Below are positions 8,843 to 16,711 of a stretch of DNA of 41,025 bases, one piece after another. The notes beneath the pieces are model-generated. The model saw nothing but the letters and a program-made list of their open reading frames with translations, did no database searches and was not told where the DNA came from. The translations under genes and the position numbers were made by a program. The DNA is taken from the NCBI GenBank assembly GCA_913775795.1, contig CAJYLT010000041.1, positions 1 to 41,025 of the forward strand, given 5' to 3'. Position 1 is the first letter of the stretch. The number at the start of each line of letters is the position of its first letter. Source of the DNA: an uncultured Sphingomonas sp. Lineage in GTDB: Bacteria; Pseudomonadota; Alphaproteobacteria; Sphingomonadales; Sphingomonadaceae.

Positions 8843-9726
8843 GCGACGCGCACCGTCACCGGGGTCTTCGCCAGGCATTCGCCGTCGATCGAGATCTTCT
8901 GGCGCGGGCGGGTGCGCAGGCCGAGCGATTCCCCGCGGAACTCGACGGTGTTGGCGCTGCGCGACTTCAGCCGCACCACCTTGGCATACCAGTCGAAGGC
9001 GAGGCGAAGGAGGCTGCGTCCCGTCACCGCCTGGATGACGAGATCACCGCTGTCGACGTCGGTCGTCTCGATCAGCTCGACGCCGCCGTGGTAGCGCCCG
9101 TTGAAAATGCGCACTTCGCTGGCCCAGGTGCGATGCTCGCCCGCGGCATCCTCGACCGTCAGGCGAAAGGGGCGGAAGCGGGTCAGGCACCAGATCGCCC
9201 AGCCGAGATAGCCGACGCGCCCCAGATAGCGCTTCAGCTTGTGTGGCACGGTATCGCCGATCATCGGCGACAGGCCGAGGGCGGCGGCGTTGACGAAATA
9301 ATGCTCGCCGATCCGGCCGAGATCGATGCGCCGCCGCCGCCCCGTCGCGATCGTCCGGACCGCGCCGGCCAGGTCGAGCGGCAGGCCGAGCGTGCGCGCG
9401 AAGCTGTTGGCGGTGCCGAGCGGCAGGACGGCGAAGACGCAATCGGTCCCCGCGACATGGCGGACCAGCCGCGCGAGCGATCCGTCGCCGCCGCCGACGA
9501 TCACCATCGGCGCACCGTCGCGGACCGCCCCGGCAACGATGCCGTCGAGGTCGGCGGGATCCTTGACCGCATGCGAGGCGATGAGGGTGATTCCCGCCGC
9601 CTCGAGCCGTTCCTTCGCCTCGCCGCACAGCGCCTCGCCCTTCCGCGAATGGGCGTTGACGATCAGGACCGCGTGGGTCGGAACAGGATTGTCGGCATGC
9701 TGCAATTCGGTTCGGCCCGCTTCCAT
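8794..9726 (-). CDS. Diacylglycerol kinase-like lipid kinase
   Basis: This belongs to the DAGK catalytic-domain family (DgkB/YegS-like), soluble or membrane-associated kinases that phosphorylate diacylglycerol or related lipids. Residues near the N-terminus (AVLIVNAHSRKGE) form the first strand and loop. The nucleotide motif GGGDGS follows, a variant of the usual GGGDGT, and PLGTANSFAR is the second signature. The C-terminal beta-domain ends in ISIDGECL. The length of 310 residues is typical. The ATG at 9726 has no clear Shine-Dalgarno, and a TTG about 8 codons downstream (LQHADNP) is possible. The gene converges on and overlaps the PAP2 phosphatase gene, which may do the reverse reaction. 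Confidence 0.9.
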   Translation of the reverse strand: MEAGRTELQHADNPVPTHAVLIVNAHSRKGEALCGEAKERLEAAGITLIASHAVKDPADLDGIVAGAVRDGAPMVIVGGGDGSLARLVRHVAGTDCVFAVLPLGTANSFARTLGLPLDLAGAVRTIATGRRRRIDLGRIGEHYFVNAAALGLSPMIGDTVPHKLKRYLGRVGYLGWAIWCLTRFRPFRLTVEDAAGEHRTWASEVRIFNGRYHGGVELIETTDVDSGDLVIQAVTGRSLLRLAFDWYAKVVRLKSRSANTVEFRGESLGLRTRPRQKISIDGECLAKTPVTVRVAQGAVEVVVPSAPSIA

Positions 9727-9835
9727 CCGGTGACGGGCAGGGGTCTGCCGCGCCGGTAACTCTAGGCCATGAACATCCGCCGCGCCATCCGGCTCCGCCC
9801 GAAAGGGTGAAACAGGCGGTCGACAGCTCATCCGT

Positions 9836-9849
9836 GATCCTATAGGATC
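9836..9849. promoter_or_regulatory. 14-bp perfect palindrome upstream of the dehydrogenase operon
   Basis: The sequence GATCCTATAGGATC is a perfect palindrome lying 27 bases before the chosen start of the small dehydrogenase subunit, in the divergent region shared with the lipid kinase gene. It contains a TATAGG element that could be a -10 box. An operator role is inference from position and symmetry only. Confidence 0.4.
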
Positions 9850-9876
9850 GGTATGGTACCTTGGGAGAGGGGCAGG

Positions 9877-10479
9877 ATGGATCAGGGCGGCACCATGGCG
9901 GCGGGATCGAGCGCGCATTTTTCGCTCGATCGGCGGACCGCGCTCGCTGGCATCGCCGGCGTGTTCGGCGCGGCCCTGTTCGCACCGCTGGCGCGCGCGG
10001 CGGGGTACGAGCCGATCCCGAAGATCAACACCGGCAAGCCCGCGGTCGTCTTCACGCCCTTGCAGCGTGCGCTGGTCGCGGCGCTCAGCGAGCGCGTGAT
10101 GCCGACCACCGACACGCCGGGCGCGATCGCCGCGGGGGTGCCCGACTATATCGAGCATATGATGGGCGACTGGGCCGTCAATGACGACCGCGACCTGATC
10201 CTCGGGGGCCTTGCCGCGATCGATGCGCGCAGCATGGCCGACTTCAAGAAACCCGCGCTCAAGGCGTCGGGCGCGCAGCAGGATGCGCTGCTGACGCTGG
10301 CGATGAACGATGCGATTCCCGGCGGCGCGAAATTCTTCGAGGCGTTCCGCCAGCTCGTGCTGACCGGCTATTTCACGTCCGAGGTCGGGATCATGCAGGA
10401 GCGGACCTATCTGCCCGTCCCCGGCGACTATGACGGTGCCTATCCCGCATCGAAGATCGACCGCATCTTCTCGTCCTGA
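9877..10479 (+). CDS. Gluconate 2-dehydrogenase subunit 3 family protein (Tat-exported small subunit)
   Basis: This is the small, non-catalytic subunit of membrane or periplasmic FAD sugar dehydrogenases. The N-terminus carries a twin-arginine signal (LDRRTALAGIAGVFGAALFA, cleavage near ARA), so the subunit is exported folded and would carry its signal-less flavoprotein partner with it. The body has the family pattern: FTPLQRALVAALSERVMPTTDTPGA, then PDYIEHM, and a C-terminal 'ERTYLPVPGDYDG'. The protein is 200 residues from ATG 9877, chosen because GGGAGAGGGG lies just upstream. ATG 9853 would add eight residues without benefit. The GMC subunit follows after 47 bases. Confidence 0.9.
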   Translation: MDQGGTMAAGSSAHFSLDRRTALAGIAGVFGAALFAPLARAAGYEPIPKINTGKPAVVFTPLQRALVAALSERVMPTTDTPGAIAAGVPDYIEHMMGDWAVNDDRDLILGGLAAIDARSMADFKKPALKASGAQQDALLTLAMNDAIPGGAKFFEAFRQLVLTGYFTSEVGIMQERTYLPVPGDYDGAYPASKIDRIFSS

Positions 10480-10526
10480 CGCAGCCCACGCGCGCATTCC
10501 CTTTCCGATTTCGACAGGCAGATATC

Positions 10527-12203
10527 ATGGCAGCAACGGATCGCTTCGACGCAATCGTCATCGGCTCGGGCGTCAGCGGCGGCTGGGCCGCCAAGGAACT
10601 GACCGAAAAGGGGCTGCGCGTCCTGATGGTCGATCGCGGCCGGATGGTCGAGCATGGGGAGGATTATCCCTATGACGGCAAGCCGGCCTTTGAAATCCCG
10701 GCGCGCAACCGGATGCCCGCGGCCTTCACCAAGAGTGATTACAAGGGCCTCAATTTCTGGGTGCAGCCCGCCAACCAGCCCTTCTTCACCAACGACCGGC
10801 TCAACCCTTACGACTTTGACGCGCCCAATCCCTTCCACTGGGTCCGCGGCGGCGTGGTCGGCGGCAAGTCGCTGACCTGGGGCCGCTGGAGCTTTCGGTG
10901 GGGACCGAACGATTTCGAGGCGAACCGGCGTGAGGGGATCGGAACCGACTGGCCGATCCGCTATGACGACGTGGCGCCGTGGTACAGCTATGTCGAGAAA
11001 TATATCGGCGTGTCGGGCGGGCGCGAGAATCTCGACTATCTGCCCGACAGCGAATTCATGCCGCCCTTCCCGATGAACGTCGCGGAGAAGTGGCTGAAGG
11101 AACGGCTGGAAACCGAGTTTCCGGGGCGCAAGCTCATCAACGCGCGCCTGTCGAACATTACCGAGGACAAGCCCGAGCAGAACCGCACCCGCTGCCAGAA
11201 GCGGGCGCAGTGCGACCGCGGGTGCAGCTTCGGCGCCTATTTCTCGACGCAGGCGGTGACGCTGCCCGCCGCGCGCGCGACCGGGCGGCTGACGCTCCGC
11301 CCCGATACCTGGGCGACCAACGTCGAATACAACGCCGCGAAGAAGCGGGTGACCGGCGTCCGGCTCGTCAACGCCAATACCGGCGCGGTGGAGGTGGTGC
11401 CGGCGCGCATGGTGTTCCTGTGCGCTTCCGCGATGGGATCGCTCCACGTCCTCCTCAATTCGCGGCCGGAGGGGAGCGAGCGCAGCCATTTCCACTCGAA
11501 CGGCGCACTCGGCAGCGCGGTGATGGACCATATCTTCAAGGTCAATATCGGCGGCGACGTGCCGGGCATGACCGAGTTCGTCGAATATGGCCGGCGGCCG
11601 GGCGGCGTCTATGTCCCTCGCTTCCGCAACCTCACGGCCGAGGAACTGCCGTTCAAGCGCGGCTATGGCTATCAGGGCGGGGCCAGCCGGCGACAGCCCG
11701 CGCCCGAGGGCTTTGGCGCGGCGATGAAGCATGGCATGCGCACTTATGGCGGCTGGCGCTTCAACATGAGCGCGTTCGGCGAGTGCCTGCCCTATGATGA
11801 CAATCGGGTGATGCTGAACTTCACCAAGAAGGATGCGCGCGGCATGCCGCTCCTGCGCTTCGACGTCACCTTCCGCGACAATGAGCTCAAGATGATGGAC
11901 GATGCGCAGGCCGAGGGCGAGCGGATGCTTCGCCAGGCGGGCCTGACCAACGTCACCAGCAATCGCGGCACGCACATCCCGGGTGAGGCGATCCACGAGA
12001 TGGGCGGCGCACGGATGGGCCGCGATCCCGGGACCTCGGTGCTCAACAGCTTCAACCAGGCGCACGATGCGGCCAACCTGTTTGTTACCGACGGCGCGAT
12101 GATGGCGTCGGTGTCGTGCGTGAATCCCTCGCTCACCTTCATGGCGATGACCGCGCGCGCCGCCGACCATGCGGTCAAGCAGATGAAGGCCGGTACGATC
12201 TGA
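10527..12203 (+). CDS. GMC-family FAD-dependent sugar dehydrogenase, catalytic subunit
   Basis: This 558-residue flavoprotein probably oxidises a sugar or glycoside hydroxyl in the periplasm. The N-terminus binds FAD (DAIVIGSGVSGGWAAKEL, then VDRGR). The C-terminus holds the GMC active-site pair: H490 in IHEMGGARMG and N533 in VNPSLT, with spacing like pyranose oxidase and glucoside 3-dehydrogenase. Three cysteines, C223, C229 and C233 (C-x5-C-x3-C), resemble the cysteine cluster reported for iron-sulfur-containing FAD glucose dehydrogenases. There is no signal peptide, consistent with export bound to the Tat-signal subunit encoded just upstream. The position oxidised (C1, C2 or C3) and the true substrate cannot be told from sequence. 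No cytochrome c electron acceptor is encoded nearby. Confidence 0.92.
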   Translation: MAATDRFDAIVIGSGVSGGWAAKELTEKGLRVLMVDRGRMVEHGEDYPYDGKPAFEIPARNRMPAAFTKSDYKGLNFWVQPANQPFFTNDRLNPYDFDAPNPFHWVRGGVVGGKSLTWGRWSFRWGPNDFEANRREGIGTDWPIRYDDVAPWYSYVEKYIGVSGGRENLDYLPDSEFMPPFPMNVAEKWLKERLETEFPGRKLINARLSNITEDKPEQNRTRCQKRAQCDRGCSFGAYFSTQAVTLPAARATGRLTLRPDTWATNVEYNAAKKRVTGVRLVNANTGAVEVVPARMVFLCASAMGSLHVLLNSRPEGSERSHFHSNGALGSAVMDHIFKVNIGGDVPGMTEFVEYGRRPGGVYVPRFRNLTAEELPFKRGYGYQGGASRRQPAPEGFGAAMKHGMRTYGGWRFNMSAFGECLPYDDNRVMLNFTKKDARGMPLLRFDVTFRDNELKMMDDAQAEGERMLRQAGLTNVTSNRGTHIPGEAIHEMGGARMGRDPGTSVLNSFNQAHDAANLFVTDGAMMASVSCVNPSLTFMAMTARAADHAVKQMKAGTI

Positions 12204-12257
12204 TCCGCGCCGCGCCCGTTCATTCGGCATCCAAGCGGGCGCGGCTATGACGCTCGG

Positions 12258-13517
12258 GTGAGACTGTTCCTGCGCGCCGCGCTCGTCGCGATGATGATCC
12301 GTGCCGGCATGGGCGTGGCGGCGGCACAGGCGCTGCCGCCGGCGACCGAGCCCGCGCTTGCCGAGGATGCGGCGGCGGTCGCCCCGCGGCTGGGCGTCGC
12401 GCCCGCGGTTGCGGCGCGCCTGCTCGCGCTTCAGGTGGCGAGTGTCCCGGTCACCGACGCCATCGCTGCACGGTTCGCCGACCGGCTGACGGGCATCGCG
12501 ATCGAGCACACCCCTGTCTTTCGCATCATTGCCCGGCTGAAGGGCGACGATCCGGTGGCGCCCGAAACGGCGGTTATCGAGGGGCAGACGGTCGCCGTTG
12601 TCTATGTCCCCGGCGCGTGGGCCAGCCGGACAGAACTGCTGGCGGCGATCACGACCTATCAGGCGCCGATGCGCGACAGCCTGAGCGTTCCGCCGGGCCT
12701 CGGCATCGATCAGCGCAGCGGCGAGCTGGTCGCTGTCGTCTCCGCGCGCGACGTGGCGCGGGAGGGCGTGCAGGGCCTGCGCGACCGGCTCGCCTCGATG
12801 ACGCAGGTGCCGGTGCGGCTGCGGGTCATCAACGATCCGTCGCTGGATTTTTCGGGTGAGGGGCTGGGCGGCGGCGTGCGGCTGACCGGATCGCGGCCGG
12901 GCGATACGCGGCGCTACCTCTGCACCTCCGCCTTTGCCGTCACCGACGGAACGCGCGACGCACTGACCACCGCCGCGCATTGCCCCGACGAGCTGTCGGT
13001 CCGCGATGCGGGCGGGCGGGCGATCGACCTGCCCTTTGCCGGGCAATGGGGCTGGGGCAATCGCGACGTTCAGCTGAACCTGAGCGCGGTGCCGCTCGAT
13101 CCGGTCTTCTACACCGATGCCGAGCGGACCCGCATCCGGGCGGTCGCGGGTGCGATGCCGCGTGCATCGATGCGGGCCGGCGACGTCGTCTGTCACCGCG
13201 GCGAGCGGACGGGCTATAGCTGTTCGCAGGTCGAGCTTACCGACTTCGCGCCCGCCGGCGACCTGTGCGGCGGCGCGTGCCTGCCGACCTGGATCACCGT
13301 CGCCGGGCCGTCGTGCAAGGGCGGCGACAGCGGGTCGCCGGTGTTCCTCGGCCCGGTCGCCTACGGCATCCTCAAGGGCGGCAGCTATCGCAGCGACGGC
13401 GGCTGCGCCTTCTATTTCTACATGTCGACCGATTACCTGCCGGATGGCTGGCGCCTGCGCACCATCGCCGATCCGCCACGCATGCCCATGCCCGGTGCGC
13501 TTCCCGCCGAGCCGTGA
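12258..13517 (+). CDS. Secreted trypsin-like (S1/chymotrypsin-fold) serine protease
   Basis: A signal peptide (MRLFLRAALVAMM..., cleavage near AQA) is followed by a ~190-residue region that looks like a pro-domain, as in streptogrisin-type proteases. The protease domain comes next. Catalytic residues are H241 (TAAHC), probably D270 (NRDVQL), and S358 (GGDSGSPV). Several cysteines (LCTS, AAHC, VCH, YSC, DLCGGACL, PSCKGG) suggest disulfides, fitting an extracytoplasmic enzyme. The protein has 419 residues. GTG 12258 is the only start that includes the full signal peptide. It begins 54 bases after the dehydrogenase stop, on the same strand. The triad Asp is the least certain assignment. Confidence 0.82.
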   Translation: MRLFLRAALVAMMIRAGMGVAAAQALPPATEPALAEDAAAVAPRLGVAPAVAARLLALQVASVPVTDAIAARFADRLTGIAIEHTPVFRIIARLKGDDPVAPETAVIEGQTVAVVYVPGAWASRTELLAAITTYQAPMRDSLSVPPGLGIDQRSGELVAVVSARDVAREGVQGLRDRLASMTQVPVRLRVINDPSLDFSGEGLGGGVRLTGSRPGDTRRYLCTSAFAVTDGTRDALTTAAHCPDELSVRDAGGRAIDLPFAGQWGWGNRDVQLNLSAVPLDPVFYTDAERTRIRAVAGAMPRASMRAGDVVCHRGERTGYSCSQVELTDFAPAGDLCGGACLPTWITVAGPSCKGGDSGSPVFLGPVAYGILKGGSYRSDGGCAFYFYMSTDYLPDGWRLRTIADPPRMPMPGALPAEP

Positions 13518-13530
13518 TAGGGGCCGCGCC

Positions 13531-13851
13531 ATGTCCCGTTCCCAACCCAATGCCGGCGAGATCGTCGTCGATGGCAACACCTATGACTGGCACCTCCAGA
13601 GCGAGCCGCATCTGTCCGACGATGAAGGCTGGAAGGGCATGACGATCGGCCTGCGCGAACAGGGGGCAAAGCGCGAGGCGTTCGTGCAGTTTCCGGCGCC
13701 CAAACGCCTGCTTCGCGGCCTGCCGCGCGGGCGACTCCAGCTCGACGAGCCGACGATCGCGCGGTCGATCCGTGCCGCGCTGGCGGCGGGATGGGACCCG
13801 ATGTCGCGCGGGCGGCCGATGACCTTCATGGTCGATGCCGAGGGCAACTGA
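13531..13851 (+). CDS. Small conserved-looking hypothetical protein
   Basis: I do not assign a function to this 106-residue protein. It has no signal peptide, membrane segment or cysteine. The composition is that of a small soluble beta-rich protein, with GEIVVDGNTYDWHLQSEPHLS at the N-terminus and a basic middle (KRLLRGLPRGRLQ). The C-terminus, GWDPMSRGRPMTFMVDAEGN, looks well ordered and reads like a conserved end. An AGGGG site lies about 7 bases before the ATG. It begins 13 bases after the protease stop and is probably co-transcribed with it. The 123 bases after it hold no clear gene or terminator and may contain the promoter of the TIM-barrel genes. Confidence 0.75.
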   Translation: MSRSQPNAGEIVVDGNTYDWHLQSEPHLSDDEGWKGMTIGLREQGAKREAFVQFPAPKRLLRGLPRGRLQLDEPTIARSIRAALAAGWDPMSRGRPMTFMVDAEGN

Positions 13852-13974
13852 GGCGCCGCCTGATTGATTTGCGCCGCCCGCCGCGGTAAGGCGCGGCCAC
13901 AAAATAGCGGGGATGAGCCCGCCAGGCATACGAGTGCGACCGCACCACGGGGCCGTAGAATGGGAAGGGATCCT

Positions 13975-14751
13975 ATGTCTGCGGCACACCCACTATCCAC
14001 CTGTATCGAATGGCAGTTCGCCGAGGCGGGCGACCTTGCCGCGCGGCTTCATGCGGCAAAGGCGGCGGGCTTCGGGCTGGCCGAGTTCCACCTCTGGCGC
14101 GACAAGCCCGTCGCGGCGATCGCCGATGCGCTGAACGAGACGGGGATGCGCCTGACCGGCGTCTGCGTCGATCCGCGCCGCTCGATCGTCGATCCGGCCG
14201 AGCGCGACGAGATGCTGGCCGCGGTGCGCGAGACGATCGCGGCGACCGCGATCCTCGGCAAGCCGGCGCTGATCGTCGCCTCCGGCTTCAAGGTCGAGGG
14301 CATGAGCGAGGGCGAGCATTTCGACAACGCCGTCGCTGCGCTGCGCGCCGCCGCCGACGCGGCGGAGGCGGCTGGCGTGATGTTGCTCCTCGAACCGCTC
14401 AACACACGGCTGTTCGCTGCGATGTACCTCGTCAGCACCAAGCTTGGCCTCGACCTCATTGAGGCGGTGGGCAGCCCGAACCTGCGCCTCCTCTATGACG
14501 TGTGGCACAGCGCGGTGATGGGCGAGGACATGGCCGAGGTGCTGGCCGGCCGCATCCACCTGGTCGAGCATGTGCAGGTCGCCGACATTCCCGACCGCAA
14601 CGAGCCGGGCACCGGCGATCTCGACTGGGCGAAGGTGGCCGCGACGCTGCGCGACCTTGGCTATACCGGCGCGATCGGGCTCGAATATTTCCCGACGATG
14701 CCGATGGACCAGTCGCTCGCCCAGTCGCAGCGGATGCTCGCCGCCGACTGA
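13975..14751 (+). CDS. Hydroxypyruvate isomerase-family TIM-barrel protein
   Basis: This 258-residue protein of the AP-endonuclease-2/xylose-isomerase-like superfamily is closest to Hyi, which interconverts hydroxypyruvate and tartronate semialdehyde. Metal-site residues are all present and at nearly the same numbers as in E. coli Hyi-type proteins: E140 (LLLEPLNTR), D175 (LLYDVWH), H199/Q201 (EHVQVAD) and E237 (IGLEYFP). The PDRNEPGTGDLDW segment is also typical. Start at 13975 is supported by AAGGGA 4 bases upstream. The neighbouring sugar dehydrogenase and two more TIM-barrel genes suggest a ketosugar or glycoside substrate rather than hydroxypyruvate itself, but that is inference. Confidence 0.88.
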   Translation: MSAAHPLSTCIEWQFAEAGDLAARLHAAKAAGFGLAEFHLWRDKPVAAIADALNETGMRLTGVCVDPRRSIVDPAERDEMLAAVRETIAATAILGKPALIVASGFKVEGMSEGEHFDNAVAALRAAADAAEAAGVMLLLEPLNTRLFAAMYLVSTKLGLDLIEAVGSPNLRLLYDVWHSAVMGEDMAEVLAGRIHLVEHVQVADIPDRNEPGTGDLDWAKVAATLRDLGYTGAIGLEYFPTMPMDQSLAQSQRMLAAD

Positions 14752-14810
14752 CGACCCCGCCCGCCTGCGATGGGTCGGCGGGCGCTTCTTTCCATGAACG
14801 GACCTTCGCG

Positions 14811-15767
14811 ATGAACAGCGACCGGATTGCGATCAGCCTCGATCTCATCAACCGCCATTACCAGGAACCGAACCGCAACCGGTTCGAAAGCAAGTATTTC
14901 TGGGAGGAACTCTACCCCCTGATCCGCGCGGCCGGCTTCCGCTCGATCGAGATCCCGTACGAGCCGGTATGGCAGTTCGGCGGGCGCAGCGGCGTGCCGA
15001 TGACGCGCTATTCGATCGAGACGAAGTACGAGAGCGCGGCGAACTATCGTGCGGTGCTGGCCGAGGCCGGGATCGAACGGGTGGCGGGCATCACGTTCGA
15101 CCCCAATCTGTTCATGCGCAACGACAAACTCGGCTTCTTCTTCGGCGCGTCGGGCCATTTCGCGGGTGAGGCGCTGGGCCATGCCGCCGACCTCGGCACC
15201 GACTATCTCGCGATCAGCCCCTCGCCCTATTACGGCCGCGCCGCGCATTATCACCCAGACCTGGAGACCAAGCGCGGCGTCTTTGCCGAAAAGACGACCG
15301 AACTGCTCGCTGGCCTCGCCGACAAGGCGGCGGGGACGGGCGTGACGGTCGTCGTGCGTCAGGACTATTGGAGCCTGTTCCGCGGCGACGACATGGCAGC
15401 CTTGCTCGCGGGCCTGCCCGACACCGTGAAGCTCGACGTCGATACCGCCAGCCTGACGATCGCCGGGATCGATCCAGCCGCGTTCATCGAGGCGCATGTC
15501 GACCGCATCGGCTGCGTCCACCTGACCGACACCGATTTCGTCGACACGGACGGGACGTGGAAGACCGCCAATCCCGAGTTTCCGGAGGGCCGCGCGACGC
15601 AGGTGTTCCGCGATCCCGGCACCGGCTCGGTCGACCTCGCGGGCATCGCCGCGCTGCTCGACCGCCTCGGCTATGCCGGCCCGGTGACGGTGAGCGCCCG
15701 CCAGACGCGCGACCCGTTCCGCGCGCTGCTGCGCATCCGCGTGCTTCTCAACCAGTTTTCGAATTGA
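14811..15767 (+). CDS. Degenerate sugar phosphate isomerase/epimerase-like TIM-barrel protein
   Basis: This 318-residue protein has the superfamily's alternating beta/alpha pattern and 'AAGFRSIEIPYE' near the start, but its metal site is altered. The position of the first metal Glu reads VVVRQDYW (R183/Q184) and that of the last Glu reads TVSARQTRD (around 296-298). D209/D211 (LDVDTAS) and H237 (VHLTD) remain. The canonical E-D-H-E set kept in the next gene's product is thus broken at both Glu sites. It could be a non-catalytic partner of the adjacent paralogue or use different chemistry. It lies 59 bases after the Hyi-like gene and 10 bases before the next paralogue. Confidence 0.85.
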   Translation: MNSDRIAISLDLINRHYQEPNRNRFESKYFWEELYPLIRAAGFRSIEIPYEPVWQFGGRSGVPMTRYSIETKYESAANYRAVLAEAGIERVAGITFDPNLFMRNDKLGFFFGASGHFAGEALGHAADLGTDYLAISPSPYYGRAAHYHPDLETKRGVFAEKTTELLAGLADKAAGTGVTVVVRQDYWSLFRGDDMAALLAGLPDTVKLDVDTASLTIAGIDPAAFIEAHVDRIGCVHLTDTDFVDTDGTWKTANPEFPEGRATQVFRDPGTGSVDLAGIAALLDRLGYAGPVTVSARQTRDPFRALLRIRVLLNQFSN

Positions 15768-15777
15768 GGCTCAGACG

Positions 15778-16701
15778 ATGCCCAACATCCGCTACGCCAA
15801 TATGTGCCACTGGAAGTCGATCCCCTATCGCCGGATCGAGAACTTCCGCGACTTCTATTACGAGGACCGGACCAACACCGCCTATTATTCGGACTGGGAC
15901 ACGATCCTCAAATATCAGGCAGCCCTCGGCTTCGACGGGATCGAGATCGCGCCCTGGGACCTGTCCGATATCCTGCCGCTGTTCGGCTCGCCCGAGGCCT
16001 TCGCTGCGTTTGCAAAGGAGCGCGGGGTCGAGGTGATCGGCATGTTCCACGGCGCCCACGCCTCGCACGATGCGGGGCATGAGGAGGAGGCGATCCGCGC
16101 GGGGCGGGAGGCGGTCGACACGATCGTGAAGTTCGGCGGGCAGTACATGAACACCTGCCCGACGCAGAATTACTGCGGCGCCGGGCCGCTCAGCCACGAA
16201 GAGGTGCAGCAATGCGCCAAGGTGCTGAACGAGATCGGCCGCTATGCCACCGACAACGGCGTCAAGATCGGCATTCACAACGAGTTCTTCTGTGCGATCA
16301 ACCTGCCCAACCATCGTGAACTGATCGAATCGACCGACCCGCGCTATGTCCACTACTGCCTCGACACCGCGCAGGTCGCGATCCTGGGCGAGGATATCCT
16401 GACCTTCTACAAGGATTATCACGACCGGATCAGCACGTTCCACCTGAAGGATACCGCCTCGGCCCGACAGCCGGACAGCGTGCGCTATTCGCGCGACCCG
16501 GAGATCACCGACGACGGCAAACGCTGGTTCTGGGAGCCGGGTCTGGGCGAACTCGACCTCGAGGGGCTGTACCGGCTGCTCAAGGAGCATGAGTTCAAGG
16601 GCTGGATGTCGATCGAATATGACGGCTCGCCGGACATGCTCGCCTCGATGGCGCTGACCCGCTACCACCTCGATACGGTGCTGCGGCCGATCTACGACTG
16701 A
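15778..16701 (+). CDS. Sugar phosphate isomerase/epimerase, canonical metal site
   Basis: This is a 307-residue TIM-barrel enzyme of the xylose-isomerase-like superfamily, whose members isomerise, epimerise or eliminate on ketosugars with a divalent metal. The predicted metal ligands are intact: E169 (IGIHNEFF), D196 (YCLDTAQ), H222 (STFHLKD) and E280 (MSIEYDG). A GAGG element lies about 8 bases before the ATG. Only 10 bases separate it from the degenerate paralogue, so the two are almost certainly co-translated and may form a hetero-oligomer. The gene ends 10 bases from the convergent cutC. The exact substrate is unknown. Confidence 0.9.
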   Translation: MPNIRYANMCHWKSIPYRRIENFRDFYYEDRTNTAYYSDWDTILKYQAALGFDGIEIAPWDLSDILPLFGSPEAFAAFAKERGVEVIGMFHGAHASHDAGHEEEAIRAGREAVDTIVKFGGQYMNTCPTQNYCGAGPLSHEEVQQCAKVLNEIGRYATDNGVKIGIHNEFFCAINLPNHRELIESTDPRYVHYCLDTAQVAILGEDILTFYKDYHDRISTFHLKDTASARQPDSVRYSRDPEITDDGKRWFWEPGLGELDLEGLYRLLKEHEFKGWMSIEYDGSPDMLASMALTRYHLDTVLRPIYD

Positions 16702-16711
16702 CGGGGCGGCG

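Noticed and set aside
12247..12261. Five-codon ATG-TGA reading frame overlapping the protease GTG
   Set aside because: It could be a leader ORF, but it is too short to support and is expected by chance.
10440..13580. 1046-codon open frame on the minus strand across the dehydrogenase and protease genes
   Set aside because: It lies opposite several clear genes, has a low-complexity Arg/His/Ala composition and no motif.
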